The position numbers were made by a program, and so were the translations under genes. The notes under the pieces are model-generated. The model was not told where the DNA came from. It saw only the letters and a program-made list of their open reading frames with translations, and made no database searches. Positions 57,582-64,000 of a stretch of 64,000 nt of DNA are shown in pieces. Origin of the DNA: Phenylobacterium deserti (GTDB taxonomy: Bacteria > Pseudomonadota > Alphaproteobacteria > Caulobacterales > Caulobacteraceae); the NCBI RefSeq assembly GCF_003254705.1, contig NZ_QFYR01000002.1:310001-374000 (forward strand), in the 5' to 3' direction. Positions within the stretch are counted from its first letter, which is position 1. Each line of letters starts with the position of its first letter.

Positions 57582-58636
57582 TCATCCAGCGCCATGTGAC
57601 CAAGATCCTGGCCACCCGGGTGCTCGCGGCCCTGGTGATCCTGGTGTCGATCCTGCAGATCCTCGACCTGCTGGACGCGACCACGGACATCCTGGAGCGC
57701 AAGCTGGGGGCCGGCGGGGTGGTCTATTACGCCCTGCTGCGCACGCCGACGCTGATCCAGCAGGTGGCGCCGTTGGCCATGCTGGCCGGGGCGCTGTTCG
57801 CCTTCACCCAGATGGCCCGAGAGAACGCGGTGGTGGCGCTGCGTTCGACCGGCATGTCGGTCTACCGGCTGGTGACCATCGCCCTGCCGGTGGCGCTGGG
57901 CGTCGCGGCGCTGCACCTGGCGTGCGCCCAGTGGCTGTCCCCCAGGGCCGATGCGGCGCTGGACGCCTGGTGGGCGCGCGGTGCGCCGGAGGCCGAGGAC
58001 AAGGCGCCGGAGCCGCGTAGCTTCCGCGTCGGCACGGACGTGGTGGTGGCGACGCCGGGCGATACGGCCGGGCGGCGGCTGGTGGACCTCAGCCTCTACC
58101 GGCGGGACGGGCAGGGACGGCTGGTGGAGCGCGTGCGCGCCCCCGCCGCGGCCTGGCAGGGCGGCGGCTGGCGGCTGGAGCGGCCGGCCATCGAGACGGT
58201 GGGGCCGAACGGCGTGCAGCAGGCGAGCGCCGCGCAGATGGACTGGACGCAGGGGCCGCGTCCGGCGGACGTGCGGGCCCTGTTCGGCGATCCGCAGGAC
58301 CTGGCGCCGGCCTCAGCGGCCCGGGCGCTGGCGGGGGGCGCGGCGGTGCGGCCGCCGTCCTTCTACGAGGCCGCGCTGCAGCGGGGCTGGGCCGCGCCGC
58401 TGGGGGCGGTGGTGATGCTGCTGCTGGCCGCGCCGGTGCTGCTGGTCAACTTCCGCAGCGGCGGCGGGCGGACGGTGGTCGGCTGCCTGGCGGCGGGGCT
58501 GCTGTTCATGGTGGTGGACGGGGTGTTCACGGCCATGGCGCAGAGCGGGGTGCTGCCGGCGGCGCTGGGCGCCTGGTCGGGCGCGGCGATCTTCGCCTTC
58601 GCGGCGGCGGGCGCGCTGGTTCATCTGGAAGGCTGA
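57578..58636 (+). CDS. LptG-like permease of the sphingolipid locus
   Basis: A 352-residue partner of the LptF-like protein: helices at the N terminus (VTKILATRVLAALVILVSILQILDLLD), the coupling region ARENAVVALRSTGMSVYRLVTIALPVALG, a periplasmic beta domain (about 130-245) and C-terminal helices (APLGAVVMLLLAAPVLLV). Start GTG overlaps the preceding stop. Together the two would form an LptB2FG-type ABC exporter needing an LptB ATPase; one is encoded at 61360-62118. Confidence 0.9.
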   Translation: MIIQRHVTKILATRVLAALVILVSILQILDLLDATTDILERKLGAGGVVYYALLRTPTLIQQVAPLAMLAGALFAFTQMARENAVVALRSTGMSVYRLVTIALPVALGVAALHLACAQWLSPRADAALDAWWARGAPEAEDKAPEPRSFRVGTDVVVATPGDTAGRRLVDLSLYRRDGQGRLVERVRAPAAAWQGGGWRLERPAIETVGPNGVQQASAAQMDWTQGPRPADVRALFGDPQDLAPASAARALAGGAAVRPPSFYEAALQRGWAAPLGAVVMLLLAAPVLLVNFRSGGGRTVVGCLAAGLLFMVVDGVFTAMAQSGVLPAALGAWSGAAIFAFAAAGALVHLEG

Positions 58637-58646
58637 GGGGATCGGC

Positions 58647-59804
58647 ATGGACGGCTCGCAGGCGCTCGCAGGCGCGGACATCGCCATCGTGCCGGTCCAG
58701 ACGAAGGCGGAGCTGGAGCGGTTCATCCGGCTGCCGATGCGCCTGAGCGCGCACGATCCGAACTACATTGCGCCCCTCCTGATGGAGCGGCGCGAGGCGC
58801 TGTCGCCCAAGCACAACCCGTTCTTCGCCCACGCCGAGGTGCAGCTGTGGCTGGCGGTGCGCGGCGGGCGCGACGTGGGCCGGATCAGCGCGCAGATCGA
58901 CGAGCTGACGCCGGACGACGGGCGCGGGCCTGTGGGCCACTTCGGCATGATCGCGGCGGAGGATGACGCGGAGATTTTCTCGGCCCTGTTCCGCACCGCC
59001 GAGGACTGGCTGCGGGCGCGTGGCAAGACGCGGGCGATCGGGCCGTTCAATCTGTCGATCAACGAAGAGGTCGGCCTGCTGATCGACGGCTTCGACACGC
59101 CGCCGATGGTGCTGATGGGCCACGACCAGCCCTATGTCGCCGCGCAGGTTGAGGCGCAGGGCTACGCCAAGGCCAAGGACGTCTACGCCTGGGTCAGCCC
59201 GCACACCGACGACCTGCCGCACAAGATCGTCGAGCTGGCGCGGCGCGGGCGCGAAGGGGTGCGGATCCGGCAGCTGGACATGTCCCGCTACGACGAGGAA
59301 GTCGCCACCCTGACGCAGATCCTCAACGACGCCTGGTCGGGCAACTGGGGGTTCACTCCCACGACAGAAGCCGAGACACGCCAGCTGGCCAAGGCGATGA
59401 AGCCGGTGATCGATCCGCGCATGACTCTTTTCGCCGAGATCGACGGCGAGTCGGCCGGGTTCATCGTGCTGCTGCCGAACGTGAACGAGGCCATCCGGGA
59501 CCTGAAGGGCGAGCTGCTGCCGTTCGGTTGGGCCAAGCTGCTGTACCGCCTGAAGGTGAAGGGCCTGACCAGCGTGCGCATGCCTCTGCTGGGGGTGCGG
59601 CGGAAGTTCCACGGCACGCGCAAAGGCCAGTTGCTCCCGTTCATCTTGATCGACCAGGGCGTGACGGCGGCCCGCGGCCTGGGCTACCGCACCTTCGAAG
59701 CGTCCTGGATCCTCGAGGACAACACGGCGATGAACGCCATCATCCGCGCGGTGGGCTCGCAGATCTACAAGACCTACCGCATCTACGAGAAGTCGATCGC
59801 CTGA
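58647..59804 (+). CDS. bcerS: bacterial ceramide synthase
   Basis: A 385-residue protein that matches the bacterial ceramide synthase group: N-terminal IAIVPVQTKAELERFIRLPMRLSAHDPNYIAPL, KHNPFFAHAEVQLWLAVR, GPFNLSINEEVGLLIDGFDTPP, and a GNAT-like acyltransferase core (LGYRTFEASWILEDNTAMNAIIRAVGSQIYKTYRIYEK). It N-acylates 3-ketosphinganine (or sphinganine) from acyl-CoA. It is ten nucleotides downstream of the LptG-like gene in the same operon, and its stop overlaps the next start. The Caulobacter enzyme in the same locus has this activity. Confidence 0.9.
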   Translation: MDGSQALAGADIAIVPVQTKAELERFIRLPMRLSAHDPNYIAPLLMERREALSPKHNPFFAHAEVQLWLAVRGGRDVGRISAQIDELTPDDGRGPVGHFGMIAAEDDAEIFSALFRTAEDWLRARGKTRAIGPFNLSINEEVGLLIDGFDTPPMVLMGHDQPYVAAQVEAQGYAKAKDVYAWVSPHTDDLPHKIVELARRGREGVRIRQLDMSRYDEEVATLTQILNDAWSGNWGFTPTTEAETRQLAKAMKPVIDPRMTLFAEIDGESAGFIVLLPNVNEAIRDLKGELLPFGWAKLLYRLKVKGLTSVRMPLLGVRRKFHGTRKGQLLPFILIDQGVTAARGLGYRTFEASWILEDNTAMNAIIRAVGSQIYKTYRIYEKSIA

Positions 59805-60550
59805 TGGTCCCGCGCGCGCTCGTGCTGGCCGGGTCGCGTCCGGGCGTAGACCCGCTGGCCGCCTATGCCGGCGTCGGCCACAAGGCGCAGATCGTGCTGG
59901 AAGGCCGCACCCTGATGGAGCGGGTGGTCACGGCCCTGCGGGAGGCCGGCGCGCCGGAGGTGGCGGTCTCGACGTCCGACGAGACGGTGGCCGAGCTCGC
60001 CCGGCAGTGCGGGGCGCGCGTGCTGCCGGCCGCCGAAGGCCCGAGCCAAAGCGTCGGCCAGGCGCTGGAGGCGCTGGGCGCGCCCTTGCTGGTCACCACG
60101 GTCGATCACGCTCTTCTGCAGCCCCGCTGGGTCAGCGACTTCCTGGCCGACTCGCCGGCCGAGGCCGACATCAGCGTGCTCATGGCTCGGCGCGAGCTGG
60201 TGGAGGCCGCCGCGCCGGACACCCGCCGCACCTGGATCAAGTTCGCCGACGGCCAGTGGTCCGGCTGCAACCTGTTTCTCCTGCGCTCGGCGCGCGCGGC
60301 CGGGGCGGTGGCGCTCTGGCGGCGCGTGGAAGCCGATCGCAAGCGGCCCTGGCGCATCGTCGGCAAGATCGGGCCCGGGACCCTGCTGCGCTATCTGCTG
60401 GGCCGGCTGACTCTGGCCGAGGCGCTGGCGCGCCTGGGAGCGCTGGCGGGCGCCAAGGCGGCAGTGACCCCCAGCCGCGACGGGTTGGCGGCGGTGGACG
60501 TGGACAAGCCCGCCGACCTCGACCTCGTGCGGCAGATCACCGGCGGCTGA
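59804..60550 (+). CDS. MobA-like nucleotidyltransferase
   Basis: A 248-residue protein with a degenerate glycosyltransferase-A-like nucleotidyl fold: ALVLAGSRPGVDPLAAYAGVGHKAQIVLEGRTLMERVVTALREAG, LVTTVDHALLQPRWVSDF with the metal Asp, and late VDVDKPADLDLVRQIT. Similar to MobA/CTP-dependent nucleotidyltransferases; the acceptor is unknown. Last gene of the HIT-permease-ceramide synthase operon; a hairpin terminator begins at its stop. It probably activates a head-group alcohol. Confidence 0.82.
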   Translation: MVPRALVLAGSRPGVDPLAAYAGVGHKAQIVLEGRTLMERVVTALREAGAPEVAVSTSDETVAELARQCGARVLPAAEGPSQSVGQALEALGAPLLVTTVDHALLQPRWVSDFLADSPAEADISVLMARRELVEAAAPDTRRTWIKFADGQWSGCNLFLLRSARAAGAVALWRRVEADRKRPWRIVGKIGPGTLLRYLLGRLTLAEALARLGALAGAKAAVTPSRDGLAAVDVDKPADLDLVRQITGG

Positions 60551-60571
60551 AGACGCCTAGGCGGCGTCTTC
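60549..60571. terminator. hairpin between convergent genes
   Basis: GAAGACGCC (60549-60557) and GGCGTCTTC (60563-60571) form a perfect 9-bp stem with loop TAGGC, spanning the 6-bp gap between two convergent nucleotidyltransferase genes. Works in both directions. Confidence 0.75.
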
Positions 60572-61312
60572 CTGGCGGGCCCAGCGGCCGGTCATCTCGG
60601 TGTTGACCGCGTGATCTTCCGGGAAGTCCATCTCGCCCCACTCCAAGCCCTCGATCGAGCAGACGTGCACGCTGTCGCTGGTCTGGGCGATGTGGTCGAT
60701 CACGCTGAGATACCAGCGACGCAGGCCTTCCGGCCGGCGCATGGCCTCGTCCACCGCGCGGGAGAACAGCTGCGCGCCCTCCGCGGAGAACCGCAGGAAG
60801 CCGATGGATTCGGCGTCATAGGCCTCGATGGTCTTGCCGATGGCCTTCAGGCGCGAACCCTCGGTCAGCACCTTCATGTCGTCGGAGTCGTAGGCCGGCT
60901 TGCGGTCGATTGTGACGGTGATCGGGGCGTCCGGCGCCGCGATCAGCCGCTCGGCCACGCCCTGCTGGAAGAGGGTGTCTCCGTTCAGCAGGAGGACGTC
61001 GCCCTCGAACTCATGGCGGGCGACCCAGCAGGACGCCAGGTTGTCGGCCAGCCCGTAGAAGGGATTGTACTGGGTCCGCACCTGCATGCCGGGCAGGGCG
61101 AGGCGGGCGATTTCCGCCTCCACCAGATTGGCGCCGAACCCGGTGACCACCACGACCTCGGGCACGCCCGCGGCGTGCAGCCGCTGCAGCTGCCAGCCGA
61201 GCAGGGTGCGCCCGGACAGGTCGATCAGGCACTTGGGGCGGCGGTCTGTCAGCGGCGAGAGCCGCTTGCCCTGGCCGGCGCTCAGGATGATGGCGCGACG
61301 GGGTGTGTTCAC
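60557..61312 (-). CDS. sugar/alcohol-phosphate nucleotidyltransferase
   Basis: A 251-residue NTP_transferase-family protein: AIILSAGQGKRLSPLTDRRPKCLIDLSGRTLLGWQLQRL (GxGxRLxPLT, then KCL), VVVVTGFGA, YNPFYGLADNLASCWVARHEF, DVLLLNGDTLF with the metal Asp, and MDFPEDHA. Resembles LicC-type choline/inositol-phosphate cytidylyltransferases; the alcohol is unknown. Downstream of lptB on the same strand (47-bp gap), so it may be cotranscribed with lptC-lptB. Confidence 0.87.
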   Translation of the reverse strand: MNTPRRAIILSAGQGKRLSPLTDRRPKCLIDLSGRTLLGWQLQRLHAAGVPEVVVVTGFGANLVEAEIARLALPGMQVRTQYNPFYGLADNLASCWVARHEFEGDVLLLNGDTLFQQGVAERLIAAPDAPITVTIDRKPAYDSDDMKVLTEGSRLKAIGKTIEAYDAESIGFLRFSAEGAQLFSRAVDEAMRRPEGLRRWYLSVIDHIAQTSDSVHVCSIEGLEWGEMDFPEDHAVNTEMTGRWARQEDAA

Positions 61313-61359
61313 CTGGAGCGTTCCTTCAGGGTCATGCAGTCAGACGTTGTAGCGGTCGG

Positions 61360-62118
61360 TCAGCGGAATGAGTCGCCGAGGTAGACGCGGCGGACTTCGG
61401 CGTCCTGCAGCACCTCTTCCGGCGAGCCGTCGAAGAGCACCTGGCCGGCGGCGATGATCGAGGCGCGGTCGATGATGTCCAGCGTCTCGCGCACATTGTG
61501 GTCGGTGATCAGGATGCCGATGCCGCGCTGCTTCAGGTAGCCGATCATCTCCCGGATGTCGGCGATAGCCAGAGGGTCGATGCCGGCGAACGGCTCGTCC
61601 AGCAGCAGGAAGGACGGTTCGGAGGCCAGGGCCCGGGCGATCTCCACCCGCCGCCGTTCACCGCCGGACAGGGCGATCGCCGGTGAATCGCGCAGGTGGT
61701 CGATGTGCAGCTCCTCCAGGATGCTGCGGACCATCTCCTGCGCCTTCTTGCGGCTGCTCTCCCGCAGTTCGGCCACGGCCATGACGTTCTCAGCGACCGT
61801 CAGGCCGCGGAAGATGGAGGTTTCCTGCGGCAGGTAGCCCACACCCATGCGGGCGCGCTGGTACATGGGCTCGCTGGTGATGTCCTTGCCGTCGAGCAGG
61901 ATGCGGCCTGCGTCGGCCGGAACGAGGCCGGTGATCATGTAGAACGAGGTGGTCTTGCCGGCGCCGTTAGGGCCCAGCAGACCGACCACCTCGCCGCGGG
62001 CGAGGGTGAGGGATACGCCGTTCACGACCTGGCGGCCGTGATAGGCCTTGCTGACCCGGTCCACAACGAGACCGGCGGCCTGAGTTTCCGGCGCGGCCGG
62101 GACCTGCTGCTGTTTCAA
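61360..62118 (-). CDS. lptB: LptB-type ABC transporter ATPase
   Basis: A 252-residue ATPase that drives extraction of lipid by LptF/LptG. Walker A GPNGAGKTT, Q-loop LPQETSIFRGLTVAENV, ABC signature LSGGERRRVEIARAL, Walker B SFLLLDEPFAGID and H-loop ITDHNVRETLD, all typical of LptB. Only 35 nt after lptC; lptA, normally between them, is missing. Whether it serves the LptF/G-like pair 3 kb away or the housekeeping lipopolysaccharide exporter cannot be told from this window. Confidence 0.94.
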   Translation of the reverse strand: MKQQQVPAAPETQAAGLVVDRVSKAYHGRQVVNGVSLTLARGEVVGLLGPNGAGKTTSFYMITGLVPADAGRILLDGKDITSEPMYQRARMGVGYLPQETSIFRGLTVAENVMAVAELRESSRKKAQEMVRSILEELHIDHLRDSPAIALSGGERRRVEIARALASEPSFLLLDEPFAGIDPLAIADIREMIGYLKQRGIGILITDHNVRETLDIIDRASIIAAGQVLFDGSPEEVLQDAEVRRVYLGDSFR

Positions 62119-62153
62119 GGCGACCTTTCCGACGCGCTGACCGAACCGGCCGT

Positions 62154-62816
62154 TTAGTCCAGGTTGAGGCGGCTGCGAACACCGCCCGAGTAGGTCACCG
62201 AGCGGTTTTTCGTATCGGCGGTGACGGAGCGGGCCTGGACCTCGCTGGATTGCGCCCGGGTCTGCACGCGGCCGGAGCCCACCAGCTGGCCCGACTTGAC
62301 GTCGAACACGGTGGAAGGGGCCTGGAATTCGCCCCTGGCGCCGGTGAGGCTGACGCCGCCTTCCAGGAACAGCTTCTCGTCCGCCGGGTCGTAGGTCCCG
62401 CGGGCGGCGACGACCTTCAGATTGTCGGGGCCTTGTTCATCGCTGACCAGCACCGGGTGATCCAGCTGGATGCGCTGGGGCGGCGCGGAGCTGCGCGTCG
62501 CCGAAACGGCGGTGATCACGAAGGGTCGGCCCTTGCCGTCAGCGCCGGCCAGCCGCGGCGCGGTGAGCTGGGTCTCGCCCGGCTGTGCGCTGGCGCGGGC
62601 GCTTGGTTGCAGTCCTCCTCGGAAGGCGGCGGCGATCACGATCAGGAAGAGCAGGGCGCTCACGGCCGGCAGCGCGATCCGCAGCGTCCGGACACGAGAG
62701 GCGTGACCCGTCCGGCCTTTCAAGGCGAACGAAACTCGTGGAGCGGCGGTGGGCGACGAAGCCGGCATACGCCCTATGTGGCAGCCCATGGTCGAGCCCA
62801 CAACGGCTGACGACAT
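62154..62816 (-). CDS. lptC: LptC-like periplasmic anchor protein
   Basis: A 220-residue protein with a basic N terminus, one transmembrane helix (LPAVSALLFLIVIAAAF, about 50-66) and the LptC beta-jellyroll (AVSATRSSAPPQRIQLDHPVLV ... LKVVAARGTYDPADEKLFLEGGVSL ... SGQLVGSGRVQTRAQSSEVQA). LptC links the inner-membrane LptB2FG complex to the periplasmic lipid bridge. Start uncertain: Mets at 62816, 62789 and 62768 are all possible; the last has AGGG upstream. Followed directly by lptB. Confidence 0.85.
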   Translation of the reverse strand: MSSAVVGSTMGCHIGRMPASSPTAAPRVSFALKGRTGHASRVRTLRIALPAVSALLFLIVIAAAFRGGLQPSARASAQPGETQLTAPRLAGADGKGRPFVITAVSATRSSAPPQRIQLDHPVLVSDEQGPDNLKVVAARGTYDPADEKLFLEGGVSLTGARGEFQAPSTVFDVKSGQLVGSGRVQTRAQSSEVQARSVTADTKNRSVTYSGGVRSRLNLD

Positions 62817-62921
62817 CTTGGGCGAAGGCGCCGCGGATCTGGCCTGCGGGCGTCACCGAACATTGACCGAGGTCAAATAACCTCGCTCAGTAAGAATCGC
62901 AGAGCGCACAGGGGCTTAGTC

Positions 62922-64000
62922 GTGGAAACGGTCGGTGGACACGAGATCGGCGAGCCTCCTTGCTCCCCCCGTGAACGGCGCCTCCAGGCAAAGGACGGCG
63001 TGCTTGTCTTCTTGCCGCGGTTCGGCGCCGGCGGCGCCTCGAAGGTCAGCTGCGTCCTGGCCAGTCGTCTCCAGCAATCTGGCGTCCGCACCACGGTCGC
63101 GACGCTGGGTCCCGGGGGTGGTCGGGCTCGCCGGTTCCTGGACGAGGACGTACCCGTCCTCCCGCTTACGCCCATCAAGGGAAGCGCTCGCGGAGCGGCT
63201 CACTTGCTGGCGGCGCTAGTTCCGCTGGCCTTGTCCATCCGGCGGCTGCGTCCGGGGGTTCTGCTTTCGGCCGGCAATCACGCGAACATCCTGTGCGCCG
63301 CCGCGCACTGGCTGTCGGCGCGTGACGACACCAACCTGGTGTTGAAGATGACGAATCCTATCCGGCGTACAGGACGGGGGCGTCTGCGCTCCGGACTGAA
63401 AGCGGTGGCGTACCGGCTAGCGATTGGCAGAGCGTCGGCTGTGCTCGTGCTCTCTCCCGAGGACGCTGCGGAGATCGTGGCCTTCCATCCGGCCGCCGCA
63501 AACAAGGTTCAGGTCGTGTCGAACCCTTACCTGGACAGCTTGCCGGCCAGCCGCTCGCCAGCCGAGCGCACAGCGGAGCCGGCGATGCTTCTGGCCGTCG
63601 GTCGGCTCACCGAGCAGAAGAATTTCGAGCTGCTGTTGAGAGCGGCGGCCCAACTCGGTGATCGTCCATGGCGGCTCAAGGTGCTGGGCCAGGGCGCGCG
63701 CCTGGCGAGTCTCCAGGCTTTGGCCAAGACCCTCGGCATCGCGGATCGTGTGGAGTTCGTGGGCTACGTCAGCGACCCAAGGCCGTACTATCGAGAGGCC
63801 CAAGCGCTTGCCATCACATCGGCCTGGGAGGGCCTTCCTGCCGTCGCGGTGGAAGCCCTGGCGGAGGGCTGCCCAGTTGTGGCGGTGGACTGTTCGCCGG
63901 CCTTGTCACGCCTGATCACGGCGAGCGGTGCTGGCCGGTTGAGCCCGGCCTCGCCAGAGGCTTACGCCGCGGCCCTGGCGCAAGCCTTGGATGAAGACCG
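62922..64000 (+). CDS. GT4-family glycosyltransferase, 3' truncated by window end
   Basis: A GTG-initiated open frame running past the end of the window (359 codons seen). N-terminal GT-B domain begins VLVFLPRFGAGGASKVSCVLASRL; the C-terminal donor domain has AVGRLTEQKNFELLLRAAAQL, LKVLGQGARLASLQALAKTLGIADRVEFVGYVSDPRPYY and the ExE-like SAWEGLPAVAVEALAEGCPVVAVDCS. This is the GT4 (RfaB/PimB-like) pattern. AGGGG lies 8 nt before the GTG. It is divergent from lptC. It may glycosylate a lipid or polysaccharide, but the product is unknown. Confidence 0.85.
   Translation, partial: METVGGHEIGEPPCSPRERRLQAKDGVLVFLPRFGAGGASKVSCVLASRLQQSGVRTTVATLGPGGGRARRFLDEDVPVLPLTPIKGSARGAAHLLAALVPLALSIRRLRPGVLLSAGNHANILCAAAHWLSARDDTNLVLKMTNPIRRTGRGRLRSGLKAVAYRLAIGRASAVLVLSPEDAAEIVAFHPAAANKVQVVSNPYLDSLPASRSPAERTAEPAMLLAVGRLTEQKNFELLLRAAAQLGDRPWRLKVLGQGARLASLQALAKTLGIADRVEFVGYVSDPRPYYREAQALAITSAWEGLPAVAVEALAEGCPVVAVDCSPALSRLITASGAGRLSPASPEAYAAALAQALDED

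Noticed and set aside
62119-62153. lptA between lptC and lptB
   Set aside because: Only 35 bp lie between the two genes and no LptA-like sequence is found in any frame.
1-64000. CRISPR arrays, rRNA genes, intact insertion sequences
   Set aside because: No regularly spaced repeats, rRNA sequence or transposase ORF with terminal inverted repeats was seen on reading both strands.

Overview
The window is about 70% GC with gene content typical of an alphaproteobacterium of the Caulobacterales (Caulobacter/Phenylobacterium type). Support comes from many large TonB-dependent receptors, a Caulobacter-type ceramide gene cluster, a lasso-peptide cluster of the isopeptidase class known from this order, and a tRNA-His 3' fragment with discriminator A73, the state reported for alphaproteobacteria that lost the extra G-1. 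Overlapping stop/start codons are the rule, and GTG and TTG starts are common.

Left part (1-15400): a truncated TonB receptor followed by a Tat-exported PhoD-type phosphatase and a secreted protein; a cytochrome P450 divergent from a TetR regulator around a perfect 16-bp palindrome; a Fur-box-controlled iron uptake operon (TonB receptor, PepSY membrane protein, small membrane protein); an XRE regulator coupled to a YdcZ-type membrane protein; a frameshifted SRAP (YedK/HMCES-like) gene; and an HTH gene.

14787-24876 is a complete lasso-peptide system: GntR regulator, a 41-residue precursor gene (15509-15634; predicted core GGPFGAKPEIDQVLRYDD with a Gly1-Glu9 ring), a UUCG hairpin, a fused RRE/leader peptidase (B), a cyclase (C), and on the other strand FecR, an STN-domain TonB receptor and a lasso isopeptidase. 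B and C would make the peptide, the TonB receptor/FecR pair would sense or import it, and the isopeptidase would linearise it. No FecI sigma factor is present.

25038-43126 is accessory DNA: two paralogous glycosyltransferase-like genes with a shared 38-bp upstream block, a zinc-ribbon methyltransferase, a full virB1-virB11/virD4 type IV secretion operon (including a tiny virB7-like lipoprotein gene) with an LPD7-domain gene but no relaxase, a LuxR-type HTH gene, a serine recombinase, and a 50-nt tRNA-His 3' fragment that looks like an attachment-site scar. A candidate small RNA with its own promoter-like sequence and terminator lies at 43503-43583.

43762-62816 is a LacI regulator, a chimeric DUF4112/AGE-epimerase gene, a flippase, and then a sphingolipid locus: acyl-ACP synthetase, ceramide reductase, acyl carrier protein, serine palmitoyltransferase, a head-group module (nucleotidyltransferase, ceramide kinase, CDP-alcohol phosphatidyltransferase), an operon with LptF-like and LptG-like permeases plus bacterial ceramide synthase, more nucleotidyltransferases, and lptC-lptB without lptA. 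The window ends inside a GTG-initiated GT4 glycosyltransferase gene.
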